This document shows positions 51,113 to 59,794 of a stretch of 64,000 bases of DNA, piece by piece (positions within the stretch are counted from its first letter, which is position 1; the number at the start of each line of letters is the position of its first letter). The position numbers were made by a program, and so were the translations under genes. Source of the DNA: Salaquimonas sp041736675 (GTDB taxonomy: Bacteria > Pseudomonadota > Alphaproteobacteria > Rhizobiales > Rhizobiaceae); NCBI GenBank assembly GCA_041736675.1, contig JBGSTD010000016.1, positions 1-64,000 on the forward strand, written 5' to 3'. The notes beneath the pieces are model-generated. The model made no database searches. It was not told the DNA's origin and saw only the letters and a list, made by a program, of their open reading frames with translations.

Positions 51113-51559
51113 ATGACAGATAAATTTGAAAAGGCACAAGCGCTGCAACTGATAGAAACGGTATTTGCTCCCTGGGTACAGGAACTCGGCCTGCAGATTG
51201 GCAATGTTACAGAAACCGAATGTGATTTTATCCTGCCGGCAGGCGCTTCACTGGTGCGCCAAGCCGGATTTGGACCGGAAAATTCGGCACCACCCATCGT
51301 CTGTGGTCAAGCTTTGGCTGCAGCAGCTGACACGGTCTCGGTTTTGGGTTTGGCACTGATCAATGGCAAAATCCGGCCAAACACGACGACTGATTTTTCC
51401 ATCCGCTTCTTGCGGCCTGTTTTTCAGGGCAATGTGACAATTCTTGTCCGCCCGCTTTCAAATGGCAAAAGACTGGCGGTAACCGAGGTAAGTTTCTTTG
51501 GCGAAGGCAGCGAAAAACTGTGTGCCCACGCCACCTGCACGTTTGCATTTCTCGACTAG
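51113..51559 (+). CDS. PaaI-type hotdog thioesterase
   Basis: A 148-residue hotdog-fold protein. The central helix region (VCGQALAAAADTVSVLG) and the TTTDFSIRFLRPVFQGN strand pair match the PaaI/DUF4442 thioesterase group, although the usual HGG active-site motif is replaced. The acyl-CoA substrate is unknown. The ATG at 51113 is chosen over an in-frame ATG at 51047. It ends 8 bases before the convergent paaX-like gene. Confidence 0.75.
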   Translation: MTDKFEKAQALQLIETVFAPWVQELGLQIGNVTETECDFILPAGASLVRQAGFGPENSAPPIVCGQALAAAADTVSVLGLALINGKIRPNTTTDFSIRFLRPVFQGNVTILVRPLSNGKRLAVTEVSFFGEGSEKLCAHATCTFAFLD

Positions 51560-51566
51560 CCAGCCA

Positions 51567-52472
51567 CTAGCGGAAACGCTTTTCCAACAGGCTTCCTGCC
51601 GTTGGCAGATATCCGCCCAGACAACGCGCCTCTTCATCCAGCCATTTTTCTGATGGTTCCAGCAATCGGCGATAAAGCTGCATTACCAATTTGCGACACT
51701 CATTTTCCAACCAGTCGGCAGGCAGAAACTTTTTTGGGACCGGAACAAGCCTGAATGCAATCCTGCGCCATTCATGGATCAGCAGGCATCGCAGCGCCAG
51801 CGATTGCACATCACTTATGTCACATCTGATGCTTTCGGAACTTTCAAGTTTGACCAATAACGGTTGGAAAACCCTGATCAACCGCCGCATGGCATCAGCC
51901 AATTCCGCCGGTGCCAGCAATTGTGAAAACCAGACCGGATTACGCAATATCTCGCCTTCAAAAAGCATCACATGGTCTGGCACAAATTCCAGCCCGATTT
52001 TATCGAGGTTGATCAGGAACCAGTTTTTCTGGAGAAATAATACCTGTTTGGAAAATGCCGCGTCGAGCACCATATCCGCAGGAATGCTCCCCATCACCCA
52101 TTTGTCTTCACAGCTATCGGCCCGCTCCGCCGCATAAATCATTTTCCCCGCCTCAATAAAGGCATTCTCCCGCTCGCGGGCAAGACTATAATAACTTGCT
52201 CGCCCATCGCGCTGGCGTTCAATCAAACCGTCTGAAGCAAGGCGCGAAACGGCAGTGCGAACCGCTCCGGATTCAATTCCCATCGCCTCCATGATTTGCC
52301 CAAGTGAAATTGCCGATATTGAACCTCCCCGCGGAAGTATCGCATCGCCAAACAAGGTGACAATCAGCGACCAGGTCTTTAGCCGCACCGGTGTTCCGAG
52401 CAGGGTTGCAGTCTCAACCGACAAATTTTCACATGTAGCAGATTTACCTGATATTCTGGTATTCAAGTTCAT
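51567..52472 (-). CDS. paaX: PaaX family transcriptional regulator
   Basis: A 301-residue PaaX-like repressor: N-terminal winged helix (about residues 28-100, SLGQIMEAMGIESGAVRTAVSRLASDGLI as recognition region), central PaaX domain and C-terminal domain with the conserved HEWRR and GGYLP elements. PaaX binds phenylacetyl-CoA and represses phenylacetate genes. It is divergent from a paaG-paaI pair across a region with a 10-bp inverted repeat, the likely operator. Most of the phenylacetate pathway is missing here, so the ligand may be another acyl-CoA. Confidence 0.88.
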   Translation of the reverse strand: MNLNTRISGKSATCENLSVETATLLGTPVRLKTWSLIVTLFGDAILPRGGSISAISLGQIMEAMGIESGAVRTAVSRLASDGLIERQRDGRASYYSLARERENAFIEAGKMIYAAERADSCEDKWVMGSIPADMVLDAAFSKQVLFLQKNWFLINLDKIGLEFVPDHVMLFEGEILRNPVWFSQLLAPAELADAMRRLIRVFQPLLVKLESSESIRCDISDVQSLALRCLLIHEWRRIAFRLVPVPKKFLPADWLENECRKLVMQLYRRLLEPSEKWLDEEARCLGGYLPTAGSLLEKRFR

Positions 52473-52543
52473 TGTCTTGCGGTACGCCTGTCTTGGTAGA
52501 TGGTTCCTGATCCATCAGTCTTATTCGATCTATTTCTTGTTAC

Positions 52544-52566
52544 AATTATTGACAGGGTCAATAATT
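52544..52566. promoter_or_regulatory. 10-bp inverted repeat, putative PaaX operator
   Basis: AATTATTGAC (52544-52553) and GTCAATAATT (52557-52566) are exactly complementary around a 3-base spacer. The left arm overlaps a TTGACA -35-like hexamer (52549-52554) reading toward the paaG-like gene. It lies 72 bases from paaX and 74 bases from the paaG-like start. Confidence 0.65.
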
Positions 52567-52639
52567 TTGTAAAGCATTGAACTTCAAAGTTCGCAGAATA
52601 CCCATTCATCGCGGGCCATCCAATTTATCGGGAGAGAGC

Positions 52640-53425
52640 ATGGGCGCACCTTTATTAACATCGTTTTCAGACGGGATTCTCGAGATAACGCTGAATCGTC
52701 CGGATCAGCTCAATGCATTCACAGTCGAAATGCACAAGGAGCTTCGCGCTGCCTTTGAAAGAGCCCGCGATGATGATGAGGTGCGTTGTGTAGTACTAAC
52801 GGGTGCAGGGCGCGGATTTTGTGCGGGGCAGGATTTATCAGAGCGTGATCCGACCAAAAACGAGATTATTGACCTTAATGTAACGCTTTCAACGAATTAC
52901 AACCCTTTGGTGCGCATGATCCGAGCCATGGAAAAGCCGGTGATTTGCGCGGTGAACGGCGTGGCGGCAGGGGCCGGAGCCAATCTCGCTCTTGCCTGCG
53001 ATATCGTCCTCGCAGCCGAGAGCGCCAAATTCATCCAGGCTTTTTCGAAGATCGGTCTGATACCCGATGCAGGCGGAACCTATGCGCTGACAAGGCTGAT
53101 TGGTGAAGCCCGCGCCAAGGCTCTGGCCATGACCGCTATGCCCCTGCCTGCGAAAAAAGCCGAGGAATGGGGACTTATCTGGCAGTGCGTTGCCAATGAA
53201 ACTTTGATGAACGAAGCTCGCGCGCTTGCAAAATCGCTGGCATCGGGAGCAACCCTTGGCATCGGCAAGACCAAGATGGTAATTCAGGCAGCCAGCACCA
53301 ACTCATTGAGCGAGCAGCTTGATCTTGAAGCCAAAACACAGGGCGAATTGGGCAACAGCCACGATTTCCGCGAAGGTGTTCAGGCATTTCTTGAAAAACG
53401 TCCTGCAGTTTTCAAAGGCGAATAA
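52640..53425 (+). CDS. paaG: Enoyl-CoA hydratase/isomerase, PaaG-like
   Basis: A 261-residue crotonase-fold enzyme. The oxyanion loop is in TGAGRGFCAGQDL (about residue 55) and the second in GVAAGAGANLALACD (about 107); FIQAFSKIGLIPDAGGTY (about 132) fits PaaG, which isomerises the ring epoxide of phenylacetyl-CoA to an oxepin. Other crotonases could show this too. GGGAGAG precedes the ATG. It is followed after 4 bases by the paaI-like gene and faces paaX, which supports a phenylacetyl-CoA-related role. Confidence 0.82.
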   Translation: MGAPLLTSFSDGILEITLNRPDQLNAFTVEMHKELRAAFERARDDDEVRCVVLTGAGRGFCAGQDLSERDPTKNEIIDLNVTLSTNYNPLVRMIRAMEKPVICAVNGVAAGAGANLALACDIVLAAESAKFIQAFSKIGLIPDAGGTYALTRLIGEARAKALAMTAMPLPAKKAEEWGLIWQCVANETLMNEARALAKSLASGATLGIGKTKMVIQAASTNSLSEQLDLEAKTQGELGNSHDFREGVQAFLEKRPAVFKGE

Positions 53426-53429
53426 CAAT

Positions 53430-53873
53430 ATGACAATGACCGAACAACAGCGGGCGGAAAAAAGCGCAGCGGCAATGTGGGAAAGCGACAACGCTTCGCA
53501 AGGCATGGGCATGAAAATCGAAGCCATCGGCCCTGGCACTGCAACCCTCTCGATGACTGTCGAAAAACGCCATACCAATGGCCACGGCATCTGCCATGGA
53601 GGGTTCATTTTCACACTGGCCGACAGCAGTTTCGCCTTTGCCTGCAACTCTTACAACAGATCAACAGTCGCCCAGCACTGCGACATCAATTTCCTTGCCC
53701 CCGGAAAGTTGGGTGATCGCCTGACTGCAAGAGCAGTCGAAGTTCATCTTGCAGGACGCAGCGGCATCTATGATATTTCCGTAACCAATCAGGATAACGT
53801 GGAAATAGCAAAATTCCGCGGCATGAGCAGAACCATCAAGGGTCAGCTTTTTGCCGAGGAACTTCCGGCCTGA
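53430..53873 (+). CDS. paaI: Hydroxyphenylacetyl-CoA thioesterase PaaI-like
   Basis: A 147-residue hotdog thioesterase with the intact HGICHGGFIFTLADSSFAFACNS core (active-site residues near 50-65) and the GDRLTARAVEVHLAGRSGIYD strand. PaaI removes CoA from dead-end hydroxylated phenylacetyl-CoA products. It is in an operon with the PaaG-like gene. An ATG at 53436 is an equally good start. Confidence 0.87.
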   Translation: MTMTEQQRAEKSAAAMWESDNASQGMGMKIEAIGPGTATLSMTVEKRHTNGHGICHGGFIFTLADSSFAFACNSYNRSTVAQHCDINFLAPGKLGDRLTARAVEVHLAGRSGIYDISVTNQDNVEIAKFRGMSRTIKGQLFAEELPA

Positions 53874-53932
53874 TCAACTGCGAACTACAATTCAACTGAG
53901 CACCAACTATGCGCAATCCTGCAATAACGAAT

Positions 53933-54331
53933 TCAAACTGGAGAATTGTCAAAAAGTTCTGATGTCTTGACTTCTGCGGTTGATAGTTCCTTTTCCACCA
54001 AGTCTTCCAGTTCGTTGCGCACCTCATTGTTGAACTCAAGAAGATTGGCATAATGTGCAAAGTAATCCTGATTCATTTTGTGCCACCAGCTTGAACTTAT
54101 TTCGATCAGCTCAAGCGGGTTTGTCAGCGTTGCTATATCAGCGGCACTCTCGAAATTTGCCTCAAGGCGCTTGGTGATAAACTTGAGATTTTTCTCGCTC
54201 TGGTCCTGCAAGGATTGCGCAAACTGAAGTCCGACATGCGCTGGTCCCGAACTGTTTTTGACAGCATAAGAACCGTTTTTTTCGAATGTGGTTACCTTGT
54301 CATTCTTAACGGCAGATCTTGTTTTGCTCAT
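53933..54331 (-). CDS. Phasin family protein
   Basis: A 132-residue helical protein matching the Phasin_2 family: GLQFAQSLQDQSEKNLKF followed by an amphipathic stretch with LTNPLELIEISSSWW (about 78-92). Phasins coat polyhydroxyalkanoate granules. AGGAGA precedes the ATG at 54331; the longer frame has no such support. No PHA synthase is in the window. Confidence 0.8.
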   Translation of the reverse strand: MSKTRSAVKNDKVTTFEKNGSYAVKNSSGPAHVGLQFAQSLQDQSEKNLKFITKRLEANFESAADIATLTNPLELIEISSSWWHKMNQDYFAHYANLLEFNNEVRNELEDLVEKELSTAEVKTSELFDNSPV

Positions 54332-54550
54332 TGACTTTCTCCTCGGCACCCCAGCCCGTTGAAGTTGACTCAATGTATCGCAGTTCTTGTCATGATCCGC
54401 ATTGATGCAGGACAATCCGTTTACAATATGATCATTATAAAATTATTCGCGGTTCTCCTCAAAAATCAAATGTCAAAGTGCCAGATGATTTTTACTTGTG
54501 ATATTTCTGGTCAGAATCTTCGCCTGAAAATTTGTTCAGCCGGTTTCTCT

Positions 54551-54814
54551 TCAACGGTTCGCCGGATAGGCATCTCGTCCGTATTGAACCAGCTTTCCAA
54601 GGAGCGGTTCACTTTCAGCATTGCCTGCTTCAAGGGCAAACACATAGGCATGGGTAAAATAGAAGCAGGCGGCGTCGATATCGCCGGCCTGCTCTTTGAG
54701 TATTGCAGCCCTTTTGTACAGCCTGACCAGTGCGTCGCTGTCTGCGCGGTCATAGGCTAGCAACATGTCGCTTTCCAATACTGCCAGCAAATCTTCCAGC
54801 CCCCTGTCTGCCAT
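54551..54814 (-). CDS. Small helical protein coupled to the Rieske oxygenase
   Basis: An 87-residue protein, MADRGLEDLLAVLESDML onwards, that looks fully helical and TPR-like. The ATG at 54814 follows the Rieske oxygenase stop by 4 bases, so the two are almost certainly co-expressed. I do not recognise a family. A longer frame starting at 54955 would be inside the oxygenase gene and is not used. It may be a chaperone or regulator of the oxygenase. Confidence 0.6.
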   Translation of the reverse strand: MADRGLEDLLAVLESDMLLAYDRADSDALVRLYKRAAILKEQAGDIDAACFYFTHAYVFALEAGNAESEPLLGKLVQYGRDAYPANR

Positions 54815-54818
54815 ATTA

Positions 54819-56009
54819 TCAGGTGTCCACCTTCTGGCCCTTTTCAATCTGGGTTGCCACCCAGTGATGAAACATGTGGGTGGGGCCATCCATCGCCGGG
54901 GAAAACTTGCCACCGTCGAAATATTCGCCCTTGCGGCCTTTTTGCATTCCCTCAACTACAAAAACATCTTCCTCGAATACCGTTTTCCAAAGTTCGGCAT
55001 TTTTGTTGCGCATGGCTTCATAGTCGGTCGCCGATGCACCTTTCGGCGTATAGTAAAGCTCGATGTGTTCGAGTGTTTCGTCAATTGACTTGGGTTCAAG
55101 AACAATCGCAAAACAATGATCGCGCTGCACGCCAAGCAGCACATTGGGATAAAGCGTAATATATTCAGCACCCTCATCCCACTGCCTTGAAAGATTTTCG
55201 AAATCCGGAAATACTTGTCCGTCCGAACCCCGCAACTGTTTATAGACCAGGGTTCCCTGCCCAGAAAATTTTCCTTTTTCCTCAATATGATAATGATCTT
55301 CTAGGCGCGAATACGAATTCAGGCCCGGATGGACCCAAGGCAAATGGTAGCTTTCACAGAAATTTTCGACAGCAAGTTTCCAGTTGGTTTTCACTGCAAG
55401 CTTGAAGGATGAAACCTGACCACCATGCGCGAACGGCTGTTCATATTCTTTCCAGCGCTCAAGCGCTTCGGCGGCATAAACCTCAAATTCGGGAGCGTCG
55501 CCCGAAACATTCACAAAAATCACGTCACGCCAGACATAAGAGCGGATCTTGATGAGGCCCAACTCGTCGCGCTTGATGTCTTCATGGGTGTTGTGACCTG
55601 GCCCGCCAACATGCGGGGTGGTCACCAAACGTCCGTCAAGACCATAGCACCAGGAGTGATAAGGACAACGGAAAGTTCCGCGTAGCTTGCCCTTCTCCTG
55701 AACAAGCGTCATGCCGCGGTGGCGGCAAGTATTTTGAAAGACATTGATCGAGCCGTCCTTGTCACGAACTGCCACCAGCGGCATGCCAAGAAAATCAATC
55801 GGATTTGCATCGCCGTGCTCGGGAATATCCTTGCCAAAACCAATGCCGGACCAGTTCGCAAAAAGAACATGCTTTTTCTCGATTTCGAAGGTCGCCGGAT
55901 CAACATAGTGCCTGTTTGGCAACCCCTTGGCCAAATTCACATCCTTCAGAACATCCGAAAGATATTCCATATCATCATCATTTGAAGGATTTTTTGCGTG
56001 AACATTCAT
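54819..56009 (-). CDS. Rieske non-heme iron oxygenase, alpha subunit
   Basis: A 396-residue oxygenase. The Rieske centre is CRHRG (about residue 84) with CPYHSWCYG (about 104); the mononuclear iron site is in NFCESYHLPWVHPG (about 213), with the two histidines four residues apart and a likely aspartate later. It resembles the choline monooxygenase/glycine-betaine and stachydrine demethylase group (GbcA-like), but the substrate is not settled and no reductase gene is adjacent. The start at 56009 has GGAG 8 bases upstream; the longer frame to 56048 does not. Confidence 0.85.
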   Translation of the reverse strand: MNVHAKNPSNDDDMEYLSDVLKDVNLAKGLPNRHYVDPATFEIEKKHVLFANWSGIGFGKDIPEHGDANPIDFLGMPLVAVRDKDGSINVFQNTCRHRGMTLVQEKGKLRGTFRCPYHSWCYGLDGRLVTTPHVGGPGHNTHEDIKRDELGLIKIRSYVWRDVIFVNVSGDAPEFEVYAAEALERWKEYEQPFAHGGQVSSFKLAVKTNWKLAVENFCESYHLPWVHPGLNSYSRLEDHYHIEEKGKFSGQGTLVYKQLRGSDGQVFPDFENLSRQWDEGAEYITLYPNVLLGVQRDHCFAIVLEPKSIDETLEHIELYYTPKGASATDYEAMRNKNAELWKTVFEEDVFVVEGMQKGRKGEYFDGGKFSPAMDGPTHMFHHWVATQIEKGQKVDT

Positions 56010-56203
56010 CCTGGTTTCTCCAATTTTCGGGAATTTTTCTGTCCCCATGATAATGCTTGATCGACCGGCTGCTTAACAATGCCGGAAAGAGACATTGCTG
56101 GCGCAATTGGGACAAGGAAAATGCAGGTCTGACGCCCGAAATAACAATTGCAGCCGCTTTCAAGGTCTTTGAAATTATCGGCGATTCAGTTATCAGCAAT
56201 TTT

Positions 56204-56914
56204 ATGGAAACAGCCAAACTCAAAGAAACCGACCTCTATCCAGCTGTCAAAACCTTGCTGGAAACCCAAGGCTATGAAGTCAAGGGGGAAATCGGCGCCA
56301 TTGACATCGTCGCCATGAAAGATGGCGGACCTCCCTTGATTGTCGAATTGAAAACCGGCTTCTCGCTCTCGCTGTTTCACCAGGCGGTGGAGCGTCAGGC
56401 AATCAGTGATATCATTTACATTGCTGTGCCCTATCTGACCGGCAGGCAATTCCAGACCTCTCTGAAAAGAAACACATCTCTTTGCCGTCGGCTTGGGCTT
56501 GGCCTGTTGACCGTACGACTGAAAGACCAACTGGTTCAAATTCACTGCGATCCTGTTCCCTACCAGCCACGCAAATCAAAGGAGAAAACTGCACGTCTTC
56601 TCAAGGAATTTGCAAAACGCGTAGGCGATCCCAACAGGGGCGGTGCCACACGCCAAGGCCTGATGACAGCGTACCGGCAGGATGCGCTGCGCTGCGCCCG
56701 GGTTTTGGTTGAAAACGGCCCATCAAAAGCTGCTCATGTTGCAAGGCTTGCCCCTACAGAGCGTGCCCGCCCCATCATGGCCGATGACCACTATGGCTGG
56801 TTTGAAAAAATCACCAGGGGTGTTTACAGCATCACTCCAAGAGGAATTGAGGCTGTATCCAACCACGCTGGCGAATTGCAACGGATAGCTGAGTTGAAGC
56901 CGGACAAAAAATGA
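56204..56914 (+). CDS. DUF2161 family protein, PD-(D/E)xK nuclease-like
   Basis: A 236-residue protein. Residues about 22-50 hold a PD-(D/E)xK-type core: GAIDIVAMKDGGPPLIVELK, with the aspartate in AIDIV and the E-x-K pair present. The rest matches DUF2161, with a C-terminal winged-helix-like block (about 175-225, ARVLVENGPSKAAHVAR and GVYSITPRG). Cleavage activity is plausible but unproven. The ATG at 56204 is preferred over a longer frame starting at 56057. It is divergent from the Rieske gene. Confidence 0.75.
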   Translation: METAKLKETDLYPAVKTLLETQGYEVKGEIGAIDIVAMKDGGPPLIVELKTGFSLSLFHQAVERQAISDIIYIAVPYLTGRQFQTSLKRNTSLCRRLGLGLLTVRLKDQLVQIHCDPVPYQPRKSKEKTARLLKEFAKRVGDPNRGGATRQGLMTAYRQDALRCARVLVENGPSKAAHVARLAPTERARPIMADDHYGWFEKITRGVYSITPRGIEAVSNHAGELQRIAELKPDKK

Positions 56915-57020
56915 CACCAGCATGATAAAAGGTTGGAGCCAGAGGGCAAATGCCAACTTGTGTCTTGCGGCAAGATTTTTCCTGCTTTACTCAAATCTGA
57001 TCCAATATAGCGAGGACAAG

Positions 57021-58202
57021 ATGAAGTTCGATTTCGACAAGGTCATTGATCGCAGAAATACCCATTCAGCAAAATGGGACGGAATGGCTGCCGCTGTCGG
57101 TGCGAGTGCACCTGATGCGATAGCCATGTGGGTAGCAGATATGGATTTCGAGGCGCCCCCTGCAGTCAAGGCGGCACTGCTTGAGGAAGTGAACCGCTCA
57201 ACCCACGGATATTACACAAACGATATCACCTGGAAAACCGCGATGAGCGATTGGCTCAACCGCCATCATGGATACAAGCCGGACCCCGATTGGATCACCC
57301 CAACCTCTGGCGTTGTCTCTGCGCTTGGATTGATCTTGCAGGCTTTTACCGAAGAAAACGATTCAGTTGTGGTCTTCTCTCCCGCCTACCACGCTTTTGG
57401 GAAAATCATTGCTGCCAACAATCGCTCGATCCACAACCAGCCGATGATCAACGAGCAAGGGCGATACCGGATGGATTTTGACGGTTTGAAAAAAAGCCTG
57501 CCGAAAAATGCAAGGGTTGTATTCTTCTGCTCACCCCACAATCCCGGCGGTCGTGTCTGGGATCCAGAAGAAATACGTCAGCTTGCCGACTTCTGCGTTG
57601 AGAACAATTTAATTTTGGTATCTGATGAAATTCACAATGATCTGGTTTTTACCGGCTACCAACATCATGCAACCGGCAAGGTCGCTCCGGATATTGAAAA
57701 CCGCCTGATTACCTGCGCCGCAGCTACAAAGACTTTCAATCTGGCTGGTGCCCATATCGGCGGATGCATCATCTCCAACACTGAAATGCGGACAAAATTC
57801 CGGGAGGTATGCAACCGTTCCGGGCTCTTGTCATTGCCTCTGTTCGGAATGATTGCAACTGAAGCCGCCCAGCGCCATGGCGACGAGTGGCTGGCTGAGC
57901 TCCTCCCATACCTTGAAACCAATCGCAACATGCTCGCAGAGCGTATAGCGCGCGCAATCCCAGGCAGCCGTCCAATGCACCTGCAGGCGACTTATCTTGG
58001 TTGGGTGGACTTTACGCAAACTCGTCTGTCGCGCGAAGATTACATGAACCGCCTCACCCACAAGGCCAGACTTGGTGTCAGTCCCGGCCCACAATTTGGA
58101 CCAGGTGGCGAAAATTGGGTACGTTTCAATTTTGCAATGCCACGTCCCCTATTGATAGAAGCCTTGGACAGGATTGAAACGGCTTTTGTGGACTGCGCCT
58201 GA
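57021..58202 (+). CDS. patB: PatB/MalY-type cystathionine beta-lyase (PLP enzyme)
   Basis: A 393-residue fold-type I PLP enzyme. The start DRRNTHSAKWDGM and MWVADMDFEAPPAV are PatB/MalY hallmarks; the PLP lysine is in AATKTFNLAGAH (about residue 236) and the cofactor aspartate region is VSDEIHNDLVF (about 203). It cleaves C-S bonds in cystathionine or cysteine conjugates. CGAGGAC precedes the ATG at 57021. Confidence 0.9.
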   Translation: MKFDFDKVIDRRNTHSAKWDGMAAAVGASAPDAIAMWVADMDFEAPPAVKAALLEEVNRSTHGYYTNDITWKTAMSDWLNRHHGYKPDPDWITPTSGVVSALGLILQAFTEENDSVVVFSPAYHAFGKIIAANNRSIHNQPMINEQGRYRMDFDGLKKSLPKNARVVFFCSPHNPGGRVWDPEEIRQLADFCVENNLILVSDEIHNDLVFTGYQHHATGKVAPDIENRLITCAAATKTFNLAGAHIGGCIISNTEMRTKFREVCNRSGLLSLPLFGMIATEAAQRHGDEWLAELLPYLETNRNMLAERIARAIPGSRPMHLQATYLGWVDFTQTRLSREDYMNRLTHKARLGVSPGPQFGPGGENWVRFNFAMPRPLLIEALDRIETAFVDCA

Positions 58203-58254
58203 TACGAGAGAATTAGCAAACATTTTCAATGGAATGAGAAAAATCAACTTGCAA

Positions 58255-58320
58255 TTGACGTTACGTAACTATAATTAACCATACTGGAGGTTTGATCAAG
58301 CCCCCCACTTATCTTGATCA
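58255..58320. repeat. Palindromes and promoter-like box between patB and the CoA transferase
   Basis: GTTACGTAAC (58260-58269) is a 10-bp perfect palindrome followed by a TATAAT-like box (58271-58276). TGATCAAG (58293-58300) and CTTGATCA (58313-58320) form an 8-bp inverted repeat around CCCCCCACTTAT. The elements lie between the convergent ends of two genes. The inverted repeat may be a terminator-like hairpin; the rest is unexplained. Confidence 0.4.
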
Positions 58321-58432
58321 TGTATTTTCCCTATCCGGAAAATGCAGTGCATGGCACAACCTCCACTCAATCCCGCTCTACTCAATCCCCGTATTTTTTC
58401 ATGCTTTATTTCGACATTTCATTTTATTGAAA

Positions 58433-59629
58433 TCAACTGACTGCCCCGGTCTTTCTCGCGGCTTCAATATCACCCTTTGACCATCCCAGTTCAGTCAGAA
58501 TTGCGTCAGTGTCTGCCCCGGGTTTTGGCGGTTCCAATCTTATACTGGCAGGCCGTGCGGAATAATGAACCGGATGGTTGATCGCCATATAGGTACCTTC
58601 GCTGGGATGCAGGCGATCCTCAACAAATCCTGTATCCCTGATCTGCGGATCTTCCAAAACGCTTTCGAGGGAATGAACCCGCATGCATGGCACATTGGCT
58701 TCCTTCAGTACTTCCATCCACTCATCTGTGGTTCGCTGGGCTGCAATAATCTCGGTCAGCCTGTAAATCTCATCAATGTTTTTGGTGCGGGCCGCATAGG
58801 TTTTGAAACGCGGGTCATCGGCCAAATCCGGCATGCCGCCAAGAGTAAAATAGTTCCGCCAGTTTTCATCAGAATAAGGCATCATGGCAATGTGCCCATC
58901 CTTCGTCGCATAAGGCTTGCGATTGGGGCTGACAGAACGGCTGTAGGCGGTCTGCCCTTCAGGTGGTACAAATGTATAGCCAAAAAGGTTTTCGACCATG
59001 TTGAAGGCAACCATGCACTCCATCATGGGAACCTCGATAAACTGTCCTTCACCGCTGCGCTCCTTGTGCAGCAGTCCGGCCAGAATGGCATTGGCTGCAT
59101 AAAGACCAGTGGTTTTATCGGCGACCAGTCCGGGAATATAGCGCGGTGTCTTGCTGCCGTCCTGACGCGCCAGCATGGTGGTCAGTCCGCTTGCCGCCTG
59201 AACCAGATCATCATAAGCTTGGCGCCCCTCATAATGTCCCCCACTCGCAAAACCGACTGCATGGACATACACAATGTCAGGCTTGATGGCTTTGACGCTC
59301 TCATAATCGAGACCAAGCCTCTGCATGCCACCTGCCCTGATATTATGAAAAAAAACATCGGCCTTTTCGATCAACTGCCGCACTATCTCCTTGGCCTCCG
59401 GCGCAGCAAGATCAAGTGTGATCGCCCTCTTGTTGCGGTTGATGGTCAGGTAAATAGGCCCCATCCCCTCATTGCGCATCGGTCCGGCATGACGCATGAT
59501 ATCACCGGTGGGGGTTTCAACCTTGATGACATCTGCACCCAAGTCACCGAGCATTTGCGTTGCAAAAGGGCCCAGCACAACGGATGTAAGGTCGAGAATC
59601 GTGTAGCCAGCCAACATTCCCGTATTCAT
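58433..59629 (-). CDS. CaiB/BaiF family CoA transferase (class III)
   Basis: A 398-residue class III CoA transferase. The N-terminal LDLTSVVLGPFATQMLGDLGADVIK block is diagnostic and the catalytic aspartate is in GLVADKTTGLYAA (about residue 169). It moves CoA between acids; relatives act on succinate with hydroxymethylglutarate, glutarate or other acids. GGGAGAAAATGA precedes the ATG. It could serve glutarate activation with gcdH elsewhere in the window, but there is no direct linkage. Confidence 0.9.
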   Translation of the reverse strand: MNTGMLAGYTILDLTSVVLGPFATQMLGDLGADVIKVETPTGDIMRHAGPMRNEGMGPIYLTINRNKRAITLDLAAPEAKEIVRQLIEKADVFFHNIRAGGMQRLGLDYESVKAIKPDIVYVHAVGFASGGHYEGRQAYDDLVQAASGLTTMLARQDGSKTPRYIPGLVADKTTGLYAANAILAGLLHKERSGEGQFIEVPMMECMVAFNMVENLFGYTFVPPEGQTAYSRSVSPNRKPYATKDGHIAMMPYSDENWRNYFTLGGMPDLADDPRFKTYAARTKNIDEIYRLTEIIAAQRTTDEWMEVLKEANVPCMRVHSLESVLEDPQIRDTGFVEDRLHPSEGTYMAINHPVHYSARPASIRLEPPKPGADTDAILTELGWSKGDIEAARKTGAVS

Positions 59630-59794
59630 TCATTTTCTCCCGACTAGAATCCATGTTCTGCTTACCATGCCAAAATCATAAGCAAACAAAAATAGCGAAA
59701 AACTCATACAAAAACGCCGACAAGACTATCTTGCCGGCGATATTTTCTTCAATCGTTTCCAGTCAGACCGATACAACGGACTTTCGATCAGAAC

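Noticed and set aside
58565..59647. 360-codon plus-strand frame
   Set aside because: It is antisense to the CaiB-type CoA transferase gene, which contains the family motifs; the shadow has none.
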